The notes: generated by a model from the sequence alone, not told the origin. 22,997 nucleotides of DNA from an uncultured Chloroflexota bacterium (GCA_937870805.1 CALMZT010000583.1:1-22997); one strand, 5' to 3'; shown: positions 15,851-22,738, counted from the first letter of the stretch. Made by a program: numbers and translations.

Positions 15851-16630
15851 ATGCATCTGTTTCTTTCTCCCCATCTTGATGATGCAGTTTTTAGCTGTGG
15901 TGCAACGATTCGCCGCCTGACTGCCAACAGACAGTCCGTTTTGATTGTGTCTGTGACGGCAGGCGACCCGCCTGATCCGCTGCCCGACAATGATGCTGTA
16001 CGCGAACTGCATGGGCGCTGGGCAGTAGGCACGAACCCTTCCCTCGCGCGGCGCAGCGAAGACATCAACGCAGCGCGGCTCGTCGGTGCGACAGTTTATC
16101 ATCTGCCTTTCCACGATTGTATCTATCGAACCGATAAAGATGGAAAACCGCTGTATCGACATGCTGATCTCTTTGGGTCGGTGCATCCAGAAGATCAACT
16201 TTTAGATGGGCTATTAGACACATCGTTACCTGCACAGGTGACAGAAAGCGCCGATGTAACGCTTTATATCCCGTTGGGTGTTGGCGGGCACGTCGATCAC
16301 CAGATCACTCGCGATTGGGGATTAGCATTAAAAGAAAAGTATCCTGCTTGGAAAGTGCGCTTTTACGAGGAATACCCGTATAGTGGCGATGAGATGGCAA
16401 CCGAGCGCGCGCTCGAATTTTTTATGTGGAATGACATACGGCTGGATTCCCAAATTTTCTGGGTGTCAGAAACCGAAGTAGATGCCAAAATCCAAGCGAT
16501 TGCTTGTTACAACTCGCAGATAAGCACGTTCTGGAAAAGTGAGAATGAAATGGCAATAGCAATACGGCAGGCAATGCTGCGCGCTGGACGTACTGTGCTT
16601 GCCGAGCGTTATTGGCACGAATCAGACTAA
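15851..16630 (+). CDS. PIG-L family zinc deacetylase
   Basis: This 259-aa enzyme belongs to the LmbE/PIG-L family, which removes N-acetyl groups from sugar amides (for example in GlcNAc-inositol or bacillithiol precursors). The metal/catalytic motif SPHLDD (H8, D10, D11) takes the place of the usual PHPDD or AHPDD. The distal zinc histidines are in GGHVDH (H147, H150). LVGATVYHLPFHDC matches the family's second strand region. It lies 12 bp after the histidine kinase with a weak ribosome-binding site, so probably shares its mRNA. The sugar substrate cannot be deduced here. Confidence 0.88.
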   Translation: MHLFLSPHLDDAVFSCGATIRRLTANRQSVLIVSVTAGDPPDPLPDNDAVRELHGRWAVGTNPSLARRSEDINAARLVGATVYHLPFHDCIYRTDKDGKPLYRHADLFGSVHPEDQLLDGLLDTSLPAQVTESADVTLYIPLGVGGHVDHQITRDWGLALKEKYPAWKVRFYEEYPYSGDEMATERALEFFMWNDIRLDSQIFWVSETEVDAKIQAIACYNSQISTFWKSENEMAIAIRQAMLRAGRTVLAERYWHESD

Positions 16631-16711
16631 AATAGAAATAATCTGGATATTGTGAGCATATCTGTAAGGGTTTAGTGACACTCTTTGGCTAAAGAGAACG
16701 GAAAAGGGGAT

Positions 16712-16771
16712 TGTAGGGGCGCACCAACGTGTGCGCCCATTTGTGGGCAGACACATTGGTCTGCCTCTACA
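16712..16771. repeat. REP-like clover-shaped palindromic repeat
   Basis: An outer stem TGTAGGGGC/GCCTCTACA (one mismatch) encloses two hairpins, GGGCGCAC/GTGCGCCC and GGCAGAC/GTCTGCC. A flanking ACGGAAA/TTTCCGT pair extends the fold. Closely similar TGTAGGGGCG... palindromes are, as I recall, common dispersed repeats in Chloroflexota and cyanobacteria. The rest of the 215-bp gap shows nothing else. Confidence 0.8.
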
Positions 16772-16845
16772 CGGGAGTTTCCGTCTTGAATAGTTAAACT
16801 GCATGACTGTACCCCTACCTCAAGCGATGAACTGAGGAGCGAATC

Positions 16846-17733
16846 ATGGCAAATGAAAGTGCGCTGCAAGCGGCACGGACACAACTGGCGGAACTTCTCA
16901 AAGCCGCGCGTTCCGGGGCAATTATCCCGATTCGGCTGCCGGGTCAAATCGAAGCAATTGAGGCTCTGTTAGAGAAAGCCGCAGAGGAACATGCTGAAGA
17001 ACTCAAGAAAAATGCGTCTGCGCCCGACTTAGAAGAATATATGAAAGAACAAGCAGCGTTCATTTCTCACGCGGTTCATGAGTTGCGCACGCCCATGACC
17101 AGCATTCGCGGCTATACCGATATGCTCAATACACCAGCGATGGGTGAACTGAACGACATGCAAAAGCAGTTCCTCGATACCGTGCGTACCAATGCGCGCC
17201 GTATGGAAGGCTTGCTTTCCGATGTCAGCGACATCAATAAACTACGCGCGAACACTCTCCGCCTCAACCAGAAGATGGACATGTTCAAAAACGTTGCCAT
17301 GATGGTTGAAAAGCAGCTTGGCGCAACTGCTACTGAGATGAACCGAAAGCTCACGATTGAAACTCCGCAGGGCTTGCCTCTGCTAAATACCGATGGCGAA
17401 TTGCTGGTGAAAGTGTTAGTCAAACTGGTCGAAAACGGCTTGCGTTACTCGCCAGAAGAAACAGGCGAAGTCAAAGTCATCGGCGCAGCAGACGACGGTA
17501 CCCTTGTCATCACGGTTGAAGATAACGGTATCGGCATGACGCCCGAAGAAATGGCGCAGTTAGGCACGCTCTACTTTCGAGGTGAGAATGATGCCGTGCG
17601 CGCCTACAAAGGCAGCGGTACGGGTATTCCAATTGCTTATGGTTTGGTGAAATTGTTGGGCGGCAGTATTGACGTTGAAAGTGAACCCGAAAAAGGTACG
17701 AAATTTAGGATCAGACTCAAAGGCATGAGTTAG
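16846..17733 (+). CDS. Sensorless soluble histidine kinase
   Basis: This 295-aa cytosolic protein has a helical N-terminus (about 1-60, no recognised sensor domain). The HisKA helix has phospho-acceptor H78 in SHAVHELRTPMTS. The HATPase domain has N-box LVKLVENGLRYSP, G1 VEDNGIGM and a G2 written GSGTGIPIAYGL, deviating from the usual GxGLGL. ATG 16846 has GAGGAG at 6-bp spacing. It resembles the kinase core of the upstream double-GAF kinase, so the two may be paralogues or heterodimer partners. No response regulator is nearby. A MITE-like element sits only 16 bp past its stop. Confidence 0.9.
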   Translation: MANESALQAARTQLAELLKAARSGAIIPIRLPGQIEAIEALLEKAAEEHAEELKKNASAPDLEEYMKEQAAFISHAVHELRTPMTSIRGYTDMLNTPAMGELNDMQKQFLDTVRTNARRMEGLLSDVSDINKLRANTLRLNQKMDMFKNVAMMVEKQLGATATEMNRKLTIETPQGLPLLNTDGELLVKVLVKLVENGLRYSPEETGEVKVIGAADDGTLVITVEDNGIGMTPEEMAQLGTLYFRGENDAVRAYKGSGTGIPIAYGLVKLLGGSIDVESEPEKGTKFRIRLKGMS

Positions 17734-17740
17734 TGATTTG

Positions 17741-17922
17741 TTAAGATATCAGGGCGATTGCATCAAAAGCGCGAATTGGGTCAAGGAAGGTCAGAAACGT
17801 CATTGTAGGGGCGAACCTGTGTGTTCGCCCGCTGCTCAGCCCTGTACACTTGTCCCTACAAATATGTTGTGAACCCTTGTAACCTTCAAGCTAAATTTGA
17901 TGCGATTGCCCTGTTAAGACAT
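17741..17922. mobile_element. Foldback MITE-like element with target-site duplication
   Basis: The element itself spans 17750-17913 (164 bp). Its ends CAGGGCGATTGCATCAAA (17750-17767) and TTTGATGCGATTGCCCTG (17896-17913) are inverted repeats matching at 16 of 18 positions. TTAAGATAT (17741-17749) and TTAAGACAT (17914-17922) look like a 9-bp target duplication with one change. Centrally TGTAGGG/CCCTACA (17804-17860) forms a further stem with a GGGCGAAC/GTTCGCCC hairpin, so the whole unit folds back on itself. It encodes no protein. The CAGGG ends and 8-10 bp duplication recall ISAs1-family transposons, the likely mobiliser, but this is from memory. Confidence 0.78.
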
Positions 17923-18017
17923 TTTTTACTTTACAGGGTTAATATTTCGTGCTACCTTATAGCACAAGCGCGCGGCGATTAACCTATTTAAAACGTTCCG
18001 ACCCGATTCGGAAGCAC

Positions 18018-18041
18018 AACACAGCATCTTGCTGTGTTTTT
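18018..18041 (+). terminator. Terminator or attenuator hairpin in front of greA
   Basis: AACACAGC (18018-18025) and GCTGTGTT (18031-18038) pair over 8 bp around ATCTT, followed by a T-run to 18041. It is 52 bp upstream of the greA start and nearly 300 bp past the preceding kinase. A promoter could lie at TTTACA (17930-17935) and TACCTT (17953-17958), which would make this an attenuator in the greA leader; E. coli greA is known to have such a leader terminator. Two weaker hairpins, GTGCTA/TAGCAC and TTCCG/CGGAA, precede it. Confidence 0.75.
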
Positions 18042-18092
18042 AGCTTTTAGCCGCTATTGATTTGGGGTTGTATACAACCAAGGAGTTTTGAG

Positions 18093-18563
18093 GTGGATAA
18101 CGCACAATACCTCACGCCGGAAGGGCTGCGTAACCTGGAGAACCGTTTGAAGTATCTCACTGAGGTACGGCGTGCGGAGGTTGCAGAACGGCTGCGTCAT
18201 GCAATGGAAGAAGGCGGCGACTTAAGCGAAAACGCTGAGTACGAAGATGCTAAGAATGAACAGGCGTTTGTTGAAGGCGAAATTGCCCGTCTCGAACAGA
18301 TCCTCAGCAGCGCGCAAGTGATCGAAGCATCAGAAAACAAAGGTGTGGTCGTGCCGGGTTCTGTAGTGACTGTGACCGAAAAAGGTACAAAACAGCAAGA
18401 GATTTATCACCTCGTGGGTTCTGCCGAAGCAAATCCCAGAGAAGGCAAGATTTCTGTCGAAAGCCCTCTTGGCAAAGCGCTGCTCGGCGCGAAAGTCAAC
18501 GATCAGGTTGTCGTGAACGCCCCCGATGGCAAAATCACCTTTGTCATAAAAAATATTGCCTGA
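18093..18563 (+). CDS. greA: Transcription elongation factor GreA
   Basis: GreA binds the RNA polymerase secondary channel and triggers cleavage of backtracked transcripts. The 156-aa length matches the family (about 158). The N-terminal coiled coil begins YLTPEGLRNLENRL, and its tip EGGDLSENAEYEDAK carries the acidic residues that activate cleavage. The C-terminal FKBP-like domain includes SPLGKALLGAKVNDQV. GTG 18093 is chosen because AAGGAG (18080-18085) lies 7 bp before it and the protein then begins at the family's usual point. TTG 18057 would add an odd 12-residue leader. lysS follows 109 bp downstream on the same strand. Confidence 0.96.
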   Translation: MDNAQYLTPEGLRNLENRLKYLTEVRRAEVAERLRHAMEEGGDLSENAEYEDAKNEQAFVEGEIARLEQILSSAQVIEASENKGVVVPGSVVTVTEKGTKQQEIYHLVGSAEANPREGKISVESPLGKALLGAKVNDQVVVNAPDGKITFVIKNIA

Positions 18564-18672
18564 TCTATTCATTAAGATGCAGCGAACCCATCTCAGGCGT
18601 GGGCATATACCGCTGCATCCGTCCCTCTTTATCTATTTAGATTTTCATGACCTCAGGAGCATAAACTGTCTT

Positions 18673-20208
18673 ATGTGGCAGCCAAATAAGCTGGAACAAG
18701 AGCGGCTGGAAAAGATACAGCGGCTCGAAGCCGCAGGTGTCCAGCCTTATCCCCCGCGCATAGAGCGCACCCATACCGCCGCCCAAGCCCTCGCCGCGCA
18801 GGAGCTTTACGAAGCCGAACACCCCGATGTGCCTGACGCGCCCCCGCCTCCTGTTGTCACGGTTTGCGGGCGTATTCGCCGCGTCAACCTGAAGGGCAAG
18901 GTGTCGTTCATGCACATCGAAGATGGAACAGGGCGCATCCAACTCTTCCTGCGTATCAACGATGTGGGCGAAGCAGTTTACGACCAGATCACAGGCAAGC
19001 TGATCGACACCGACGACTTTGTGCAAGCTACAGGGTCGATGATGCGTACTAAAGCGGGCGAAATCAGCGTGCGCGTCACCGAGTTTCGCCTGATTGCCAA
19101 GTCGCTGAGTCCACTCCCTGTCGTCAAGCAGCAGGTGCAGGACGACGGCACAGTCGTTGAATACGGGGAGTTCAGCGACGTGGAAACCCGCTATCGCCAG
19201 CGTTACGCCGATCTCGCGGTCAACCGCAGTGTGCGTGATGTGTTTATCAAGCGTGCCAGGGCGATCAGTGCGCTGCGACGTTTCTTTGACGATCAGGGCT
19301 TTCTCGAAGTCGAAACGCCTGTACTCCAAACCCTGTACGGCGGGGCGGCAGCGCGTCCCTTCACCACTTTTCACAATGAACTCGAACAGACGCTTTTCCT
19401 GCGTATCAGCTTTGAGTTGTACCTCAAGCGCTTGCTTGTCGGTGGCATTGATGGGGTGTATGAGATCGGGCGTGATTTCCGAAATGAAGGCGTGAGCTAT
19501 AAGAACAATCCTGAGTTCACGATGCTCGAATTCTACAAGGCGTACATCGACTATCGCGGCGTGATGGACATCATCGAGCGTATGTTTGGTTACGTCGTGC
19601 CTGAGGTCAAGGGCAGCCTGAAGATCACTTATCAGGGCAGTGAGGTGGACTTTTCGCCCGGTTTCAAGCGTATCACCATGCGCGATGCCATCAAGCAGTA
19701 CGCCGAAATCGACTACATGGAACATCCGACTGCTGAATCGCTGGAAAAGGCGATCCGCGCGATGGGGCGTGAAATCGCGCCGGGACAGCCCTGGGGCAAG
19801 CTGGTCGAATACCTGTTTGGCGAATACGTTGAAAAGCGCCTCATTCAGCCGACGTTCGTGATGGACTACCCGCGTGACATTTCGCCATTTGCCAAGCGCG
19901 TCGATTACGATAATTTCCACGTCGAACGCTTCGAGATTTACGCGGGCGGGATGGAGCTAGGCAACGCCTTCACCGAACTCAACGACCCACGCGATCAGGA
20001 ACAGCGCTTCCTCGATATGGCGAAACTGTACGAGAAGGGTGACGAGGACGAAACCCCGCTGGACGAGGATTACCTGCGGGCGATGCGTTACGGGATGCCT
20101 CCGAACGGTGGCTTTGGCATGGGCATTGATCGCTTCGTCATGATGATGACCGATCAGCGTTCCATCCGCGACGTGCTGTTGTATCCCCACATGCGCGACG
20201 AGAAGTAA
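18673..20208 (+). CDS. lysS: Lysyl-tRNA synthetase, class II
   Basis: This 511-aa enzyme attaches lysine to tRNA-Lys. The N-terminal OB-fold anticodon-binding domain is recognisable by VTVCGRIRRVNLKGKVSFMH. The class II catalytic core follows: motif 1 around FLEVETPVL, motif 2 with R270 and E272 in GRDFRNEG, and motif 3 GMGIDRF with R487. The conserved amino-acid pocket phrase GGMELGNAFTELNDP is present. ATG 18673 gives the expected N-terminus (NKLEQERLEKIQRLEAAGVQ). AGGAGC ends 13 bp ahead, rather far. The longer frame from 18556 overlaps the end of greA and is not conserved-looking. A long antisense open frame in this gene is a shadow. Confidence 0.96.
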   Translation: MWQPNKLEQERLEKIQRLEAAGVQPYPPRIERTHTAAQALAAQELYEAEHPDVPDAPPPPVVTVCGRIRRVNLKGKVSFMHIEDGTGRIQLFLRINDVGEAVYDQITGKLIDTDDFVQATGSMMRTKAGEISVRVTEFRLIAKSLSPLPVVKQQVQDDGTVVEYGEFSDVETRYRQRYADLAVNRSVRDVFIKRARAISALRRFFDDQGFLEVETPVLQTLYGGAAARPFTTFHNELEQTLFLRISFELYLKRLLVGGIDGVYEIGRDFRNEGVSYKNNPEFTMLEFYKAYIDYRGVMDIIERMFGYVVPEVKGSLKITYQGSEVDFSPGFKRITMRDAIKQYAEIDYMEHPTAESLEKAIRAMGREIAPGQPWGKLVEYLFGEYVEKRLIQPTFVMDYPRDISPFAKRVDYDNFHVERFEIYAGGMELGNAFTELNDPRDQEQRFLDMAKLYEKGDEDETPLDEDYLRAMRYGMPPNGGFGMGIDRFVMMMTDQRSIRDVLLYPHMRDEK

Positions 20209-20224
20209 CATCTAAATCACCGAG

Positions 20225-20258
20225 AAAGGTTGCGAGCGAAATGCTTTCAACCTTTTTT
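20225..20258 (+). terminator. Rho-independent terminator of lysS
   Basis: AAAGGTTG (20225-20232) and CAACCTTT (20248-20255) pair over 8 bp and run into six Ts (20253-20258). It begins 17 bp after the lysS stop. The T-run is also the last part of block B of the dispersed element, and the hairpin overlaps the 3' end of the small minus-strand reading frame. Confidence 0.85.
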
Positions 20259-20417
20259 GTTGCTGCTGCACTGAGAAAAGCGATTGCAGCAAGTTGTGAA
20301 CCTGTAATTGCTGCTGCTGCTACTGCAATGCAAGTTTTCAGTTTTCAGTTCACAGTTCTCAGTAAAATCATCGAACATCACTGATGAACAAACTTTCAAG
20401 TTTGCCGCCTGCGACAT
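20247..20417 (-). CDS. Putative 56-aa cysteine-rich small protein in dispersed element copy 2
   Basis: ATG 20417 follows AAGGAG at 5-bp spacing (AAGGAGAGATC then ATG), an excellent ribosome-binding site. The frame ends at TGA 20247-20249. The product starts MSQAANLKVCSSVMFDDF, contains ENCELKTEN, then HCSSSSSNYRFTTCC, and ends RFSQCSSNKKG; six of 56 residues are Cys and there are many Ser and Asn. In copy 1 (9859-9969) the same frame is kept, with all five shared Cys conserved, but without a start codon. Of nine differences in the shared 103 bp, six fall at third codon positions of this frame. Against coding: part of the sequence is a simple CTGAAAACTG-type repeat, the opposite strand is also open, and the composition could arise from CAG-like repeats. 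No family recognised. Confidence 0.33.
   Translation of the reverse strand: MSQAANLKVCSSVMFDDFTENCELKTENLHCSSSSSNYRFTTCCNRFSQCSSNKKG
20255..20357 (-). repeat. Dispersed element copy 2, block B (103 bp)
   Basis: This is the reverse-complement partner of 9859-9961: ungapped, 9 mismatches by eye. It lies directly downstream of lysS, and its outer end merges with the lysS terminator T-run. Confidence 0.8.
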
Positions 20418-20438
20418 GATCTCTCCTTATTGAGAGCA

Positions 20439-20485
20439 TAGCACAAAAGGCGGCGCATTTGAGTTCCTTTTGACACTTTAATGCG
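20439..20485 (-). repeat. Dispersed element copy 2, block A
   Basis: Bases 20456-20485 are identical over 30 nt to the reverse complement of 9690-9719, and 20439-20450 match 9725-9736. Blocks A and B keep the same order and relative orientation as in copy 1, with an unrelated middle of about 81 bp here against about 122 bp there. The DNA from 20486 to 20595 shows nothing I recognise. Confidence 0.8.
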
Positions 20486-20595
20486 ATGTGAAATGTTGGT
20501 AATTGGCTATTGATGAAGCTGTGCTGCGAGCAAAGACTTATGCGTTATGAAGCACTCGCAGGCGCATCTAAATTGAAGTCTACTCCGCCTGCGCC

Positions 20596-21009
20596 TCACT
20601 TTTGCTCTTGATCGCGCGGGTTAAGCTTGAGCGCAACGGAATTGATGCAGTAACGCAGCCCCGTCGTATCTTGCGGACCATCGTCAAAAACGTGCCCCAG
20701 ATGTGACCCGCAGCGGCTGCACAACACTTCAATGCGCCGCATTCCATAGGCGTTGTCTTGCCGTAATTCCACGTTGCCTTTGTCGATGACATCCCAGAAG
20801 CTGGGCCAGCCCGTGCCGGACTCGAACTTGGTGTCCGAGGCAAACAGCGGCTGTCCACAGGCGGCACACAGGTAAGTGCCGGGTGTCTTGCTATTCACGT
20901 ATTCACCTGTGAAGGGGCGTTCAGTAGCGTGTTGGCGCAGCACCGCATACTGCTCTGGTGTCAGTTCAGCGCGCCATTCAGCGTCCGTTTTGTTCAGTTT
21001 CTCGCTCAT
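20596..21009 (-). CDS. msrB: Peptide methionine-R-sulfoxide reductase MsrB
   Basis: This 137-aa cytosolic enzyme repairs the R form of oxidised methionine. The structural zinc is held by C48 and C51 (YLCAACG) and C97 and C100 (VLCSRCGSH). The catalytic cysteine is C121 in RYCINSVAL. The phrases FESGTGWPSF and HLGHVFDDGP are family hallmarks. Length and start (ATG 21009 behind GGAGG) are normal. The resolving cysteine is probably not at the usual position, so recycling may rely on thioredoxin directly or another residue. It is the last gene of a minus-strand run, 57 bp after the DUF433 gene. Confidence 0.95.
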   Translation of the reverse strand: MSEKLNKTDAEWRAELTPEQYAVLRQHATERPFTGEYVNSKTPGTYLCAACGQPLFASDTKFESGTGWPSFWDVIDKGNVELRQDNAYGMRRIEVLCSRCGSHLGHVFDDGPQDTTGLRYCINSVALKLNPRDQEQK

Positions 21010-21066
21010 TCTGTTTCCTCCACAATATCTTATAGCCTAAAGCGAATCCTGTTCGTCAATGACTAT

Positions 21067-21393
21067 TTACTCTATATCGTCACTCAACTCAATGCGCTGT
21101 AACCGTCCCATTTTTTCGAGTTCAGCAAGCGCTATCTCAGCTTTTTCCTCATCGGCGCGAATTCGGGCGTCTATTTCCTCTTGATGCAGATAATAATATG
21201 CCAGCGCGGCGTGTACCTGTCCTAGGCTTAAGCCATAGTGTTCAGCGATTTCCTCTACAGAGAGCTTATCGCCTGAAGTATGGGCGTACATTATATCGAT
21301 GACCATAAGACCTGTTCCCGCAATCACGGGACGCCCACTGCGGATTTTGGGGTCGGAAACGATTGCGTCGATATAAAGAGGTGTCGCTGCCAT
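21067..21393 (-). CDS. DUF433 domain protein (antitoxin-like)
   Basis: The 108-aa product has the DUF433 pattern. A small N-terminal strand part (DAIVSDPKIRSGRPVIAGTG) is followed by an HTH-like segment (SVEEIAEHYGLSLGQVHAAL) and the AYYYLHQEEIDARI helix. Such proteins are often the antitoxin partner of a PIN-like DUF5615 toxin encoded just downstream. No toxin gene is present here; msrB follows instead. ATG 21393 has AGGAGG at 7-bp spacing. It starts 26 bp after the TIR-HEAT gene, so the two are probably co-transcribed. It may be an orphan antitoxin or a DNA-binding regulator. Confidence 0.85.
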   Translation of the reverse strand: MAATPLYIDAIVSDPKIRSGRPVIAGTGLMVIDIMYAHTSGDKLSVEEIAEHYGLSLGQVHAALAYYYLHQEEIDARIRADEEKAEIALAELEKMGRLQRIELSDDIE

Positions 21394-21419
21394 TGGAATA
21401 TCCTCCTGACGCCATTATA

Positions 21420-22397
21420 TCAGCTTGTCGCTGGTGGGGGTTGGTGCTGGTGTTTCCATTCCTCTATGACAGCGAATGCTTCTGGTGTGCCAATTAAGTT
21501 CAGAGTATCTGCAATATCTTCTTTAATGAAATTAGGCTCAATTCCGAACAGAACCGATTTCAATTTTTGTATAGTTGCACTTTGATGATCTTCATGCTGC
21601 CCAATTTGGGCTAAAACTTTGCTTATCACTTCCCTCAAGTGCATATCACGATAATGGTATATCAACGTATCTACCAACGCGGAGACAGCGGAAAAAGCAC
21701 CAAGTTTGCCTAATGAGATCGCTGCTGTCCTTCTTAAGCCTCTTCCTTTAGTGTTGATCAATAGAAAAAGTAGCGTTGGGATTGCCTCTTGCGCTTCTAG
21801 CTCGCCTAATGCCCACGCTGCTTCTTCTCTTACTGATGGCATTGCTTTCTGATCGTTAACGATCTGAATTAAATCTGGGATAACGAGCATGTTTTTCAAA
21901 TCAGCCTCAACGCGGATTGCATTTCGTTGTCCAGTGCTGTTTTTGCCCTTAAAGTCATGTAGGACGGTATATTTTGGTTCAATTTGTGGGGATACAGCGG
22001 TTGGTTCAGGCATATCCTTCGCCGTTCGCAATGTGTTCATCAATCTTGTCCAATTTTCAGGTTTCTTATTCGTAAAGTCGATATGCTGCAACTCACTCAA
22101 TTTTGGATGTAGTTTCGTTCCCTTCGTGGCAACTAGCGGAATAATAATTTTTCCTAACCCCATCGCATATGACCATTCGTAGGTGATGTATTGCGATTCT
22201 GTGGCGACAGGACTCATGACCACCACCAGCGCAAAGGCACTTTTTATCGCCTCGTCAATCGCCCTACTCCACTGCTCACCGGGGGAAATTTTTTCATCCG
22301 TCCAGTATTCTATTCCGCTATTTTCAATTTCCTGTTTCAACTTTGCAAGAAATTCAGTGTCATCTTGATGGCTGTACGAAATGAATACATGTGCCAC
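21420..22397 (-). CDS. TIR domain protein with C-terminal HEAT-like repeats
   Basis: The 325-aa cytosolic protein has an N-terminal TIR domain (about 1-125: HVFISYSHQDD, the EYWTDEKISPGEQW loop, VVVMSPVATES and YEWSYAMG, whose Glu is a candidate for the NADase catalytic residue). Residues about 170-320 form HEAT/PBS-lyase-like repeats, with units such as VREEAAWALGELEAQEAIP and LRRTAAISLGKLGAFSAV. Bacterial TIR proteins frequently cleave NAD in anti-phage defence, but many TIR proteins are unstudied. GTG 22397 follows AAGGAG at 9-bp spacing. A defence role is inferred; no known defence partner adjoins it except the DUF433 gene. Confidence 0.87.
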   Translation of the reverse strand: MAHVFISYSHQDDTEFLAKLKQEIENSGIEYWTDEKISPGEQWSRAIDEAIKSAFALVVVMSPVATESQYITYEWSYAMGLGKIIIPLVATKGTKLHPKLSELQHIDFTNKKPENWTRLMNTLRTAKDMPEPTAVSPQIEPKYTVLHDFKGKNSTGQRNAIRVEADLKNMLVIPDLIQIVNDQKAMPSVREEAAWALGELEAQEAIPTLLFLLINTKGRGLRRTAAISLGKLGAFSAVSALVDTLIYHYRDMHLREVISKVLAQIGQHEDHQSATIQKLKSVLFGIEPNFIKEDIADTLNLIGTPEAFAVIEEWKHQHQPPPATS

Positions 22398-22468
22398 AGT
22401 TCTATTCTCCTTCGCTTACAATGAACTCGTTGAAACTAATCGGTTCAAATTTGTGCAGGTTTAGAAAA

Positions 22469-22574
22469 GTTCGCTTGCCAAGTCGAGTGTAGAAAGCCCC
22501 TCTCCCTGCCACAGAACCACGCTAACAACTAGGTTCCAGCGAGGGAGAGGGGTTGGGGTGAGGTTAAAGCGAAC
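22469..22574. repeat. Dispersed palindromic element upstream of the TIR gene
   Basis: CCCCTCTCCCT (22497-22507) and AGGGAGAGGGG (22542-22552) are perfect 11-bp inverted repeats, with GAACC/GGTTC inside. An outer pair GTTCGCTT (22469-22476) and AAGCGAAC (22567-22574) bounds the unit. The GGAGAGGGGTTGGGGTGAGG type of tail is a widespread bacterial intergenic repeat motif as I recall. No clear target duplication is seen. Confidence 0.7.
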
Positions 22575-22622
22575 ATGAAACAAGCTGCATTATTCTGATT
22601 ATCAATGATTCTTAGGCAAAAA

Positions 22623-22672
22623 AGTTTCAATGATTTCAATTTTAACAGCCTATTCTACAACAAATTGAAACT
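22623..22672. repeat. Inverted repeat in the gene-free stretch 22575-22738
   Basis: AGTTTCAAT (22623-22631) and ATTGAAACT (22664-22672) are perfect 9-bp inverted repeats, 32 bp apart, in AT-rich DNA. I see no gene or firm promoter in the rest of this stretch. The ribosome-binding site AGGGGG of the next gene ends it. Confidence 0.5.
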
Positions 22673-22738
22673 CCCATTTACTGAGTGGTGTCTAATTCAT
22701 GCGGTATGCTATGTTGATGCTATAGACAGGGGGATTTC

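Noticed and set aside
13988..17733. The two kinases as a complete two-component system
   Set aside because: Neither protein has a receiver domain and no response-regulator gene is present between or beside them.
18556..18672. Extended lysS start overlapping greA
   Set aside because: The added residues do not look like a LysRS N-terminus and the start would lie inside the greA stop region.
18637..19920. 427-codon open frame antisense to lysS
   Set aside because: lysS has all class II synthetase motifs in the plus frame. The antisense frame has no recognisable family and follows from codon composition.
20241..20384. Plus-strand 47-codon hydrophobic frame in dispersed element copy 2 (starts MLSTFFVAAALRKA)
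   Set aside because: It has only a weak, distant ribosome-binding site and sits inside the lysS terminator. Only three of nine copy differences are at its third positions. It is less favoured than the minus frame, though not excluded.
22623..22672. GTTTCAAT...ATTGAAAC resembling CRISPR repeat ends
   Set aside because: There is a single occurrence with no repeated unit or spacers and no cas genes.
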